Positions 36,620 through 44,916 of a stretch of 64,000 nucleotides of DNA are shown piece after piece. Source of the DNA: Acidobacteriia bacterium UBA6623 (GTDB lineage: Bacteria > Acidobacteriota > Terriglobia > Bryobacterales > UBA6623); the NCBI GenBank assembly GCA_002433055.1, contig DJHJ01000014.1, positions 62,001 to 126,000 of the forward strand, given 5' to 3'. How positions within the stretch are numbered: position 1 is the first letter of the stretch; each line of letters starts with the position of its first letter. A model generated the notes under the pieces. That model made no database searches, was not told the origin of the DNA, and was given only the letters and a program-made list of their open reading frames with translations. A program made the translations under genes and the position numbers.

Positions 36620-37239
36620 ATGTATGACCGATGTTACAAACTAACACAGACGAGCCAATCCATTGCAAGATGCTTGCAGTATGGCCATCGTTTTCTGACT
36701 AACAACTTCACGTAACAATAAGCGGGGAATTCTAGTAGTTTTAACCAGTCTTGGCCGCTTTAGAAAAGTCTCTCAAACTGCTTTTGGATGTGGATTTTGT
36801 TTGGTTTAGAAATTCAGGGCCGTGTTTTCGGCAGGAGAAGCGTTCTTCTTGGGTTGTAGCGACTATCTCTCCATCTCGGACTAGACAATCAGCCGAATAT
36901 TGAGAATAGGTAGAGATTCCAAGAATATCCAAGAGTAACCTGGAGAGCAGTTCTAACATGTGTTCTACTCGTCGCGAACCATCTTCGTCCATGATGTACG
37001 TTGGTTGTTCACGGAAAGCTGGTGTAAATTATTGACACCGAGTGTTGGCCTTCAAGACACACTCAGTCTTGGAACGATATACAATACGTTGAGTCCCTAG
37101 AGTTTGCCAAGGTCCTTAGCAATTTGAACTGGAGAGTCACACAGGAGCGCTTTTCAGGTGTCTCCTAATAATGACTGGACGGCGGTAACCGACAGGAAAA
37201 GAACTCTGGTAATGCACGAAGTACTGAGAATCTTTATGT
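36620..37239. other. 620-base interval without an intact gene
   Basis: Lies between the epimerase start and tRNA-Lys. It holds the carbamoyltransferase N-terminal remnant (36741-36959). The rest, 36620-36740 and 36960-37239, shows no convincing ORF, repeat or RNA structure by eye. It looks like decayed coding sequence. No transposase fragment or flanking direct repeat was found. Confidence 0.6.
36741..36959 (-). pseudogene. Carbamoyltransferase (NodU/CmcH family) N-terminal remnant
   Basis: A short open frame whose middle (about 36800-36930) matches the conserved start of carbamoyltransferases: ILGISTYSQYSADCLVRDG, then EIVATTQEERFSCRKH. The family usually reads ILGISAxxHDSAAxLxxDG and AAxQEERFTRxKHD. 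Here the HDS motif has become QYS, and the match stops after about 45 residues, whereas intact enzymes have ~550-600 residues. The remaining residues (KSTSKSSLRDFSKAAKTG) look random. This is a truncated, mutated leftover. Intact members transfer carbamoyl groups to sugars or antibiotics, which would fit the neighbouring sugar-nucleotide epimerase. Confidence 0.6.
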
Positions 37240-37315
37240 GGGGCGGTAGCTCAGTTGGTAGAGCAACGGCCTTTTAAGCCGTGGGTCCTGGGTTCAAATC
37301 CCAGCCGCCTCACCA
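37240..37315 (+). tRNA. tRNA-Lys (anticodon UUU)
   Basis: 76 bases with CCA encoded. Acceptor stem GGGGCGG/CCGCCTC (one G-T pair), D arm GCTC/GAGC, anticodon stem ACGGC/GCCGT with loop CTTTTAA giving anticodon TTT, and T arm CTGGG/CCCAG with loop TTCAAAT. A complete cloverleaf. It marks the right edge of the scarred patch and sits 57 bases downstream of the convergent RbfA-ApbE gene end. Confidence 0.97.
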
Positions 37316-37371
37316 TTATGACTCAATCTGTTGAGGGTATTAATTAACAGATATCCGTGGCCTTCGTCTGT

Positions 37372-38709
37372 TTAGTAAATCCATTCACAAGGTTGATCAA
37401 TGGCACACGCTAGTACTCGTAACCCTTCAGGTTTGTGCTGCCGAGTCCATTCCACACCGTTTACGAACAATGCTGTAGCCCAGATCTCGCTCGCAAGAGT
37501 GGTTGGTGCCGTGACTGAAACAGACAGCATTCCCGTTACTGGGTTGCCGGTGTGTGGACTCATGAGGTGGCTATAGCTCGTATCGTCGACCTCAAAGAAC
37601 TTCTCATACGACCCCGATGTTGAGAGTGATTCTTGTATCAGATACAGTTGTTGTACCGGTTTTGCCCCTTCCTTTTGACTTCGGATATTCACTTGCCATC
37701 CTCGCTCATCGGATGGTGGAGCATGGCCTGCATATAGGCTACTGCTTCCACCGCTTATGAAGAACCGTTTCAAGCCTGCCTCTCGCAAAACGGATACCAT
37801 GCGATCAACGGCGTAACCTTTACCCATAGCCCCGGGGTCGAGCTCAACTCCTTTGCGCAGAAACCGAACAGTTTCCCGGAGTCGATCTAGTTCTACGAAC
37901 CGATAGCCAACCACTGAGAGTGCTCGAGTTATTTCACTGGTGCTGGGAACACGCCCTGAATCACGAGAAAAGCCCCAAATGTGCATTAGTGGCCCTACCG
38001 TGATGTCGAAACCCCCTCCGCTGAGACGACTGTAGTTGAGACACTTTTCTAGTAGGTCTCCCATTGGTTTTGTGATTTTCCAAGGACCGTCAGCAGCATT
38101 TTGATTGATTAAACTTAGTTCACTTCCGTGATGATAGTGGTTTAGCATCAGGTCTGCATTGCGAACTTCTTCAAATGCTGATGCAACGGCAGAAGCAACG
38201 AAGCCACGTTTTTTTCCGTAAGCGGCTATTGTAAATTGAGTCCCCATTGCAGAGAACGAAGCTTCATAACGCTCAAGACTGGGCAGTTTTTCAGCAGCAG
38301 CCACAGAAAATAAAGCTTTCAAGCCGAAAATGGCACCAAACAGCCAGCTTAAGGTCTTACGGCGTTTAGAAATCCGACCAAGGAGGGTGTTGATACGCTC
38401 AACATTGTCCGTGCCACGGTCAAATCGAAACTGCAGCTGTGGAATTCGACGTAGCGGTAGTCGCTCCGAAAGTGTTGCACGAAAGAAGCCGCTGGCGCGA
38501 TTCAATGCCGATTCTAATACCGCGATAGGGGTATCTTCACTGGAAGCTACGAAGTGTACCTTTGCTTGACCTAAATCACGTGACAGATCCACTCTTGTCA
38601 CAGTAACTACTTCAAATCTCGGGTCTGCCAAGTCCCCGGAGAAAATTTCACTTAGCTCCCTGTGTATCTGATCAGCTATTCGTTCCGTCCGTCCTGTTCT
38701 ACTATTCAC
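37372..38709 (-). CDS. RbfA-ApbE fusion: ribosome-binding factor A joined to FAD:protein FMN transferase
   Basis: One open frame of 445 residues from GTG 38709. Residues 1-112 are a full RbfA (RTERIADQIHRELSEIF, DPRFEVVTVTRVDLSRDL, IPQLQFRFDRGTDNVERI), which matures the 16S rRNA 5' end on cold or new 30S subunits. Residues 115-140 look like a signal peptide or anchor: KRRK, then a hydrophobic run ending SVAAAE. Residues ~147-445 are ApbE, with SAMGTQFTIAAYG, LDPGAMGKGYAVDR and HLMSPHTGNPV; ApbE normally attaches FMN to exported proteins. No ATG, GTG or ribosome site lies at the junction; ATT 113 and TTG 130 are the only weak candidates. Fusion or a hidden second start remain possible. Last gene of the rimP-nusA-infB operon. 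Confidence 0.9.
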   Translation of the reverse strand: MNSRTGRTERIADQIHRELSEIFSGDLADPRFEVVTVTRVDLSRDLGQAKVHFVASSEDTPIAVLESALNRASGFFRATLSERLPLRRIPQLQFRFDRGTDNVERINTLLGRISKRRKTLSWLFGAIFGLKALFSVAAAEKLPSLERYEASFSAMGTQFTIAAYGKKRGFVASAVASAFEEVRNADLMLNHYHHGSELSLINQNAADGPWKITKPMGDLLEKCLNYSRLSGGGFDITVGPLMHIWGFSRDSGRVPSTSEITRALSVVGYRFVELDRLRETVRFLRKGVELDPGAMGKGYAVDRMVSVLREAGLKRFFISGGSSSLYAGHAPPSDERGWQVNIRSQKEGAKPVQQLYLIQESLSTSGSYEKFFEVDDTSYSHLMSPHTGNPVTGMLSVSVTAPTTLASEIWATALFVNGVEWTRQHKPEGLRVLACAIDQPCEWIY

Positions 38710-38748
38710 TCCACGGTCTTCCTCATATCGTCCGGTGACACGATAGAC

Positions 38749-41526
38749 CTAAGTCAGAATTTCCTGTGCTACCTTTTCGGTTTCGAAAGCTTCGATGATA
38801 TCGCCCTTCTTGATGTCGTTGTAGTTTTCGAGCCCAACTCCACACTCTTGCCCCGAGCGAACCTCGGCGGATTCATCTTTGAAACGTCTCAGAGAGGCTA
38901 CACGGCCTGTGTATACAACGATGTTGTCGCGCAGTAACCGCACTTCGCTTTTGCGTGTGATGCGGCCCTCTTCGACTCGGGAACCACCGATGGTCCCCAC
39001 TTTTGAAATGTGAAATATTTCCAACACTTCTACTCGCCCATGGGAAGTTTCTTTGGTGATTGGTTCCAGAAGCCCCGCCATGGCGCGTTTAATCTCGTCG
39101 ACTAATTCGTAAATGACCGTGTAGAGTCGAATGTCGACCTTCTCCTGGTCCGCAATAGTCGAAGCCGTACGTTCGGGACGTACGTTGAATCCTACTATGA
39201 TCGCATTCGCCGCAGTTGCCAATAGTACGTCGGATTTGGAAATCGCTCCTACACCAGCACGAATGATTCGCACTCGCACCTGGTCAGTCGAAATTTTCTC
39301 CAGGGTGTCACTCAGTACTTCCACAGATCCTTGCACGTCAGTTTTGAGCAAGAGCGGTAACTCCTCTGCTTCACCTGTTCGGAGTTGTTCTTGAAACTGG
39401 TCAAGGGAGAGCCGTGTACTCTTTGCCATGGCTTGTTCACGGGCTTTGTTTTCTCTAAATTCGACAATTTTCTTAGCCTTTTCTGTATCCGTAACCACTT
39501 GGAATGAATCACCCGGTTCAGGGGTTCCGTCAAGACCCAATACGACTACTGCTGAGGAAGGAGGAGCTTCCTTAAGTTTTAGTCCGTGGTCATCAACTAA
39601 TGCTCGTACTTTTCCAAATACTGACCCGACAACGAAGTAGTCGCTTACACGTAGAGTGCCATTCTGTACGAGTACAGTTGCTACCGGTCCCTGGCCACGT
39701 TCAAGTTTAGCTTCAAGCACGGTGCCCACCGCTGGCCGGGAGGGGTTTGCCTTGAGTTCCTTGAGATCAGATACCAATAGCACCATCTCGAGCAGTTGGG
39801 CTAAGTTTTCTTTTGTTTGAGCTGAAACTGAGACCATTACCGTATCGCCACCCCACTCTTCTGGTAATAAGCCCCTATCTGCTAGTTGTTGTTTAACGCG
39901 ATCTGGCTCTGCTCCAGCCTTATCTATTTTGTTGATTGCAACTACTATTGGGACATCAGCGGATTTCGCATGATCGATTGCTTCAACCGTTTGCGGCATG
40001 ACTCCATCATCTGCAGCGACGACTAAGATGACAATGTCAGTAATGCTAGCTCCACGTGCGCGCATGCTGGTAAATGCTTCATGACCTGGAGTGTCGACAA
40101 ATGCAATTTTACGGTCTCCGGTCGAAACCTGATATGCTCCGATCGCTTGCGTAATACCACCTGCTTCTCGTTCTGCAACGTTAGTTTCCCTGATTGCATC
40201 CAACAAAGAAGTCTTGCCGTGGTCTACATGTCCCATGACGGTTACTACGGGGGCTCGCGGTGTTAGGTTACTGGCTTCTTGACCTGAGTCAACTTCTTGC
40301 AGTGCTTCTTCTTCGAATGTGACTTCTGTTGCTGTGGCTCCAAAGTGTTTAGAAAGATCCTTGATGGTATCGCTATCCAGTGTTTGATTAATTGTGGCGA
40401 ACAATCCTCGGTCAACTAAGGTTTTAATCACTATATTGGCTTTAATACCAAGTTTTTCCGCTAACTCCTTGAGAGTCATTCCCTCGCTGATGGTGATTTC
40501 CGTGTTTACGGCTACTGGAGGTACCTGAGCAGCTTTGGAAGCTTGTCGTCTCAGCAGTTTTTCTTCTCGTTCTGCCTCACGGTCACGTGTCTGTGTTTGT
40601 CGAGGGCTGGGCCGTGGTCCTCTGCGCTGGTCGAATCCAGGTCTCGGCACACCTGGTATGAATCCAGGTCTCGGCACACCTGACGTGAACCCAGGTCGGC
40701 TGACTGGATGCGTTGGTCTCGACATTCGCGATTGGGTGCTACCGCTAGGCCTCGATGTCGGCATTCCAGGGACAGCGCCGAGTTTCTTGGGGCGTTGGTA
40801 AATGGGCTTTCCAGGCACTACCATGGGTCGTGCTGGCGCTTTGCCTGCAGGTCGTGCTGGTGCTGCTTTGCCTGCCGCTTGTTTGCTTGGCTTTGGAGGA
40901 GCTGCTGGCGGTTTTTTTTCAGTTCTGTACGTGGGAATGCGAACAGAAACCGGTGTGCGTTCCGATAAGGCTTCTGGACGATTTGTCGGCTGGCCTGCTG
41001 TGGGGTTATCAGTCCGAGGTGTTGACCTCAGTGGTTCTTCAGCTTTCTCTACCAATTTAGTGGAAGGTGTAGTTGGGCTAGAACTCTGCTCTGCTGAATG
41101 CTTAGGAACATCTTTGGGCGGTGAATCAATTGGTTTAGAGCTGGATCCCTTTTCTTCTTTCAACGGTGGGCGCAATGCTTGTACTGGAGGCCGCAATGGT
41201 GATCGACCGCCCGTGGCTGGAGTCATGGAGCGAATACTAGGAAGACGTTTTCCGGTCGTGCTAACTGCTGGGCGTGTCTGTTTCGGTCGAGGAGCTTCTG
41301 GTATTGGAAGATCTAACTCAACGGGGGTGGGCTCAGGATCTGATATGTCTGATTGTGAAGATCCAAACCAGGCTCGGATCTTAACTGCAACTTCGGAATC
41401 TACCGAACTAGAATGGGTTTTGGCCTCATCGACCCCCACTTCTGGCAATACCGCCAGAATTTCGCTGGCCTTCACTTCCAGCTCCCGGGCCAATTCGTTG
41501 ATTCGGATTTTGGGTGTCCGCGTCAA
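38749..41526 (-). CDS. infB: Translation initiation factor IF-2
   Basis: 925 residues from TTG 41526; the SD-like GAGGAG overlaps the nusA stop. N-terminal IF2_N-like helices (RINELARELEVKASEILAVL) precede a ~270-residue Pro/Arg/Lys-rich linker with short tandem repeats. A second IF2_N block (MTLKELAEKLGIKANIVIKTL) is near 345. The GTPase domain has GHVDHGKTSLLD (~432), DTPGHE and NKID. The usual C-terminal IF2 domains complete the protein, ending with fMet-tRNA-binding domain IV. It brings initiator tRNA to the 30S subunit and joins the subunits. It follows nusA by 8 bases and precedes the rbfA-apbE fusion by 39, a conserved order. Confidence 0.97.
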   Translation of the reverse strand: MTRTPKIRINELARELEVKASEILAVLPEVGVDEAKTHSSSVDSEVAVKIRAWFGSSQSDISDPEPTPVELDLPIPEAPRPKQTRPAVSTTGKRLPSIRSMTPATGGRSPLRPPVQALRPPLKEEKGSSSKPIDSPPKDVPKHSAEQSSSPTTPSTKLVEKAEEPLRSTPRTDNPTAGQPTNRPEALSERTPVSVRIPTYRTEKKPPAAPPKPSKQAAGKAAPARPAGKAPARPMVVPGKPIYQRPKKLGAVPGMPTSRPSGSTQSRMSRPTHPVSRPGFTSGVPRPGFIPGVPRPGFDQRRGPRPSPRQTQTRDREAEREEKLLRRQASKAAQVPPVAVNTEITISEGMTLKELAEKLGIKANIVIKTLVDRGLFATINQTLDSDTIKDLSKHFGATATEVTFEEEALQEVDSGQEASNLTPRAPVVTVMGHVDHGKTSLLDAIRETNVAEREAGGITQAIGAYQVSTGDRKIAFVDTPGHEAFTSMRARGASITDIVILVVAADDGVMPQTVEAIDHAKSADVPIVVAINKIDKAGAEPDRVKQQLADRGLLPEEWGGDTVMVSVSAQTKENLAQLLEMVLLVSDLKELKANPSRPAVGTVLEAKLERGQGPVATVLVQNGTLRVSDYFVVGSVFGKVRALVDDHGLKLKEAPPSSAVVVLGLDGTPEPGDSFQVVTDTEKAKKIVEFRENKAREQAMAKSTRLSLDQFQEQLRTGEAEELPLLLKTDVQGSVEVLSDTLEKISTDQVRVRIIRAGVGAISKSDVLLATAANAIIVGFNVRPERTASTIADQEKVDIRLYTVIYELVDEIKRAMAGLLEPITKETSHGRVEVLEIFHISKVGTIGGSRVEEGRITRKSEVRLLRDNIVVYTGRVASLRRFKDESAEVRSGQECGVGLENYNDIKKGDIIEAFETEKVAQEILT
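40634..40699 (-). repeat. 27-base tandem repeat inside the infB linker
   Basis: Two adjacent 27-base units (40634-40660 and 40661-40687) differ at only a few bases, and the first 12 bases of a third follow with one mismatch. In the protein they encode GF-x-x-GVPRP repeats. In-frame and tolerated because the linker is unstructured. Confidence 0.85.
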
Positions 41527-41534
41527 AACTGCGA

Positions 41535-43187
41535 TTACTCCTCTGCGCTATTTAATTCATCGCTGATCTCCTCAGCCGAAGGCGCATCTTCGGCTGGTGA
41601 CTTCTCATCTGTTCCTTTGTCGGACCAGTCTTCAGTATCGGAGGTGGTTTGGAGATCATCCAGTTCAGGAACCTCCAAAGCGAGCAACTTGTCCATGTTA
41701 TCAGAGTCGCGATCTGAATCTATCTCAAAAGGGTCATCTTTATCGTCACTACCCTCTACTGGCAACCCCGGCATCACTGAGGTTTCGGCGATGGCCAAAG
41801 GTGGTTGCAGGACTGGCGTTGATGACTCCGAGACGGTGGGCACTAGATCAATAGTGGGCTCTGAGTTGAAGAGAGTGGTTGCCGGCTCGTTCTCTGCTAC
41901 TTCTGCAAGCTGGACTGCCTCCTCAAATTGCAAGTAGAAGCTGTTGACCGCCACCTGGATTTTTTCGACCATTTTCGGTCCTATACCCTTGATTTCTAAC
42001 AGCTGTTCGGGTGTCATATCAGCTAATTTTTCGACGGTCTCTGTTCCGGACTCTACCACGCGGTCGACTGATTTTTGGCTCAGTCCGTGTTCTAGCAAAG
42101 TAGTGAGCGGCACACCTGAAGGAACAATGGCCTCCATTGCCGTCTCTGCTTCCTGCCGCTTCTCTTCTTCGCTCTTGATGTCAATGCGCCAGCCCATCAG
42201 CCTTGCAGCCAGTCGAACATTTTGCCCACGTTTCCCGATGGCGAGGGAGAGTTGAGTATCCTCAACAATCGCCTCAAGATGTTTTTCGATTGGATCTAGA
42301 ATTGCTACACGGCCAACCAGTGCTGGGCTTAGGCCGCGCATCACCATTTCCACTGGGTCATCGGAAAACTCGATGATGTCTATTTTTTCTCCTCGTAACT
42401 CGCGAATAATCGACTGTACGCGCATGCCTTTCATGCCTACGCATGCTCCAACGGCATCCACGTCACGGTCGCGAGACCTAACAGCGATTTTAGTCCTTTC
42501 ACCCGCTTCTCTTGCACAGGCTTGTATCTGCACGGTTCCATCGTAGATCTCTGGAACTTCCTGTTCAAAAAGAGTTTTAACGAGAGCTTCGTCTGCTCGT
42601 GAGACTATCATTGCTGGTCCACGGCCTGCCTTTTCAATTCCTTTTATGACCACGCGAACTCGGTCACCCGGCGAAAAACTCTCCAGTCGTGATTGTTCGC
42701 GCCGAGGCAGTCGTGCTTCAGTCCGGCCTATGTCAACTATTAGATCGGGCCCTTCAATTCGTTTGATTGTGCAATTTACGATTTCTCCCAATCGCTCAGA
42801 ATACTCGCTAACAATCGTTTCGCGTTCGGCTTCGCGGATCTTTTGCGAGATCACCTGCTTTGCCAGTTGAGCTGAGATTCTCCCTAACCCCTCTGTCGGT
42901 TTGGCGTAACGGATCACGCTGCCCAACTCAGCAGTGCTATCTTTGCGACGAGCTTCGGTTAAACCAACTTCTTTCATAGGGTTAGAGACTAAATCAGTGA
43001 CTGTTTTAAGTGCATATACTTGCAACTGTCCACTTTTCGGGTCGACCTCAGCAACCAGATCTTCAGTTGTGTGGTAGTACTTCCTCGCCGCGACCACGAT
43101 TGCATCCTTGATCGCATCGATCACTACCTGGGAGTCTATACCCTTTGCTTGGCTTAATGCCTCAATGTTGTTGAAGAGATTTTCCAT
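41535..43187 (-). CDS. nusA: Transcription termination/antitermination protein NusA
   Basis: 550 residues. N-terminal polymerase-binding domain (MENLFNNIEALSQAKGID), S1 domain (GEIVNCTIKRIEGPDLIVDIG), and KH1/KH2 (REAGERTKIAVRSRDRDVDAVGACVGMKGMRVQSI; LSLAIGKRGQNVRLAARLMGW). Then a helix-hairpin-helix segment (LADMTPEQLLEIKGIGPKMVEKI), with a strongly acidic tail of about 100 residues (DDKDDPFEIDSDRDSD). It modulates pausing, termination and antitermination by RNA polymerase. GAGG precedes the ATG by 5 bases. The acidic tail replaces the repeated AR domains of proteobacterial NusA. Middle gene of the rimP-nusA-infB operon. Confidence 0.97.
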   Translation of the reverse strand: MENLFNNIEALSQAKGIDSQVVIDAIKDAIVVAARKYYHTTEDLVAEVDPKSGQLQVYALKTVTDLVSNPMKEVGLTEARRKDSTAELGSVIRYAKPTEGLGRISAQLAKQVISQKIREAERETIVSEYSERLGEIVNCTIKRIEGPDLIVDIGRTEARLPRREQSRLESFSPGDRVRVVIKGIEKAGRGPAMIVSRADEALVKTLFEQEVPEIYDGTVQIQACAREAGERTKIAVRSRDRDVDAVGACVGMKGMRVQSIIRELRGEKIDIIEFSDDPVEMVMRGLSPALVGRVAILDPIEKHLEAIVEDTQLSLAIGKRGQNVRLAARLMGWRIDIKSEEEKRQEAETAMEAIVPSGVPLTTLLEHGLSQKSVDRVVESGTETVEKLADMTPEQLLEIKGIGPKMVEKIQVAVNSFYLQFEEAVQLAEVAENEPATTLFNSEPTIDLVPTVSESSTPVLQPPLAIAETSVMPGLPVEGSDDKDDPFEIDSDRDSDNMDKLLALEVPELDDLQTTSDTEDWSDKGTDEKSPAEDAPSAEEISDELNSAEE

Positions 43188-43210
43188 AGTAGCCTCAAGT
43201 ATTCAAGCAC

Positions 43211-43690
43211 TTACAACTCGACGACCAATCTCGCGTTCTCTATATCGTCAAATGCCACGTGAATCATTTTATTTTCTTTGTTTTCACTCAACTCTAACGC
43301 AATTTTGTAGTCTATGAAACCACGTAGGCGCCCAGTAAATTGACGGCGACCATCACGGGCATGCCGTAACCGCAATCGTACCTTTTTTCCACTAAATCGC
43401 TTGTAGTCCTCTATTCTGATCAGTTTGCGATCAAGACCGGGTGAAGAAACTTCTAGAGTGTAGCTTCCCGAGACTACTTCTTCTACATCTAAAATCGTTC
43501 CAACTTGATTAGAAATCAGTTCGCAATCTGTATGAGAAATACCTCCAGGTTTGTCGATAAATATCTTAATCGCCCACCTACGTGGGTTCCCCTTGCACGC
43601 AACATCTACTACCTCTATATTCTCTGACGAGGCCACTCTCGTCGAGATCTTTCGCACTTGCTGACTAATACTGCTGTAGGGCACCGCCAT
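43211..43690 (-). CDS. rimP: Ribosome maturation factor RimP
   Basis: The ATG at 43690 is preferred because the longer frame from 43762 would run through a terminator-like hairpin and has a non-conserved leader. About 159 residues. Family features are the N-terminal alpha/beta domain (RWAIKIFIDKPGGISHTDCELISNQVG), the EEVVSGSYTLEVSSPGLDRKLIRIEDYKRFSGKKV signature with the SPGLDR motif, and a C-terminal Sm-like domain. It assists 30S subunit maturation. No strong ribosome site is visible before 43690. First gene of the rimP-nusA-infB-rbfA operon, whose order is widely conserved. Confidence 0.93.
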   Translation of the reverse strand: MAVPYSSISQQVRKISTRVASSENIEVVDVACKGNPRRWAIKIFIDKPGGISHTDCELISNQVGTILDVEEVVSGSYTLEVSSPGLDRKLIRIEDYKRFSGKKVRLRLRHARDGRRQFTGRLRGFIDYKIALELSENKENKMIHVAFDDIENARLVVEL

Positions 43691-43711
43691 TTTTCGGTTT
43701 GGCCCAAAATC

Positions 43712-43737
43712 AAAAAGTGAGCCGTTAGCCCACTTTT
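43712..43737 (-). terminator. Hairpin with U-run in the rimP leader (attenuator or terminator)
   Basis: On the minus strand AAAAGTGGGCT pairs with GGCTCACTTTT around a tiny loop (11 pairs including wobble), followed by TTTTTGATTTT. It lies 120 bases after the end of the beta-propeller gene and 21 bases before the rimP ATG, downstream of a candidate promoter at 43769-43798. It can therefore be read as a terminator for the upstream gene or as a leader attenuator of the nusA operon. Confidence 0.7.
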
Positions 43738-43768
43738 CTCGTTGCCGATTCTGTGCAGGCAATCTTCT

Positions 43769-43798
43769 ATTCTAGAAGCCGGCCCTACAACGAAGCAA
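43769..43798 (-). promoter_or_regulatory. Candidate promoter of the rimP-nusA-infB operon
   Basis: On the minus strand TTGCTT (-35) and TAGAAT (-10) are spaced by 18 bases, giving a start near 43762 and a leader of about 70 bases before rimP. That leader contains the hairpin at 43712-43737 and an upstream TTGCC/GGCAA inverted repeat. The assignment is by consensus match only. Confidence 0.45.
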
Positions 43799-43857
43799 GC
43801 GACTGGGTGATCTGTTGCCAAAGGGTAACGTTTGCGAACCCATCGGAATGTCGATAG

Positions 43858-44730
43858 TTATTCCATGGTGTTACAGATACCAATGTTAATTGCAAAACGG
43901 GATTTCACATCCCAGGTTTCTGTATTGCGCCATTCGATTTTGTAACTCGCTGCATGCGAGTCTTCGCGGATTCGCCAGTTCGGACTCGATGGTATGATCG
44001 GTCGATTCCGTAGTGCAGGTTTTCTGTCTGTGATCTGGCGAATTAACCACGAACGTCCGCCATTCATACTTTCATAGAGTGCGAAAGGGTCAATTGCAGA
44101 AGAGCCGCGATCGATAACCATTAAACCATGTTCTTTGCTATCGAAATGAACATCCAAAACCGTGCCTGTGTGTTCATCGTTCTGTGATACCGAATGTCGT
44201 TGCCAACTCTCACCAGCGTTATAAGTGGACAGTAAAAGTGGCCGAGAAGAGGAATCGAATTGCTGTTGTTGTCCTGCAATCCAACCGTGGGTTTTATTTA
44301 CGAATTGGATGTACTCGAAGGTGCTTCCAGGATAGCGATCGATTGGTTCGCGCCAATTTATTCCACCGTTTTCACTGATGAGTACAATTGAAGCAATGGT
44401 AGCTGAAACTGTACGCACATTTCCAATTACGAAGACACTCCTATCGATAGCCTCTATAGCCGTGAGCTCTAGAAACAACTTACAGGGTGTGACGATGGAA
44501 CATGCTATTCCCGCATGGGCAAAGTAACTGTAAGTACAATCGAGTGAAACAAGTAGAGGATTGTCTTTATACACCAGTTCTGGGTAAGCAGCTTTAGAAG
44601 ATTTTTCAGCCAAGGTTTTGATGGATGGTTGTGGCGGTAGTTTTTCGCCCACGACAAATTGGGCTTGTGTAGTTACGGGCATCACCGCGGTCATGAGAAT
44701 GACAAACAACAAGTAGAGGGATGATGCCAT
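43858..44730 (-). CDS. Exported Ycf48-like/sialidase-fold beta-propeller protein
   Basis: The start at 44730 is chosen because it opens a signal peptide (MASSLYLLFVILMTAVMPVT, cleavage near TQAQF); the frame to 44844 adds 38 hydrophilic residues. About 290 residues. Asp-box/BNR-type repeats are visible: SENGGINWREPIDRYPG, TYNAGESWQRHS and SMNGGRSWLIRQ, and HGWIAGQQQ resembles the Ycf48 photosystem-II assembly family fold. No catalytic sialidase residues can be pointed to, so it is probably a non-enzymatic propeller. Periplasmic or lipid-linked; the role is unknown. It lies between guaB and rimP on the same strand. Confidence 0.6.
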   Translation of the reverse strand: MASSLYLLFVILMTAVMPVTTQAQFVVGEKLPPQPSIKTLAEKSSKAAYPELVYKDNPLLVSLDCTYSYFAHAGIACSIVTPCKLFLELTAIEAIDRSVFVIGNVRTVSATIASIVLISENGGINWREPIDRYPGSTFEYIQFVNKTHGWIAGQQQQFDSSSRPLLLSTYNAGESWQRHSVSQNDEHTGTVLDVHFDSKEHGLMVIDRGSSAIDPFALYESMNGGRSWLIRQITDRKPALRNRPIIPSSPNWRIREDSHAASYKIEWRNTETWDVKSRFAINIGICNTME

Positions 44731-44916
44731 TGACTTGCATTCGGGATGTTTAACAATTTTGAAAAAATGCATCTTCGGCTGGAAATCCAAGTCTGGTCCA
44801 TTGTTGTGACACAAGTTGGTCTTGGCGATGTCTTCGAGCAGCACAACCCCATACGTCGATCAGTTCTATTTCGGTGATAATCATTTCTGGACTGCACCAA
44901 TCGAGGCTAGCAGTTG

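Noticed and set aside
40535..41566. Long plus-strand open frames (88-254 residues) opposite infB
   Set aside because: They mirror the codon bias of infB's Pro/Arg/Ser-rich linker on the other strand; no ribosome site or family similarity, and IF-2 is unambiguous.
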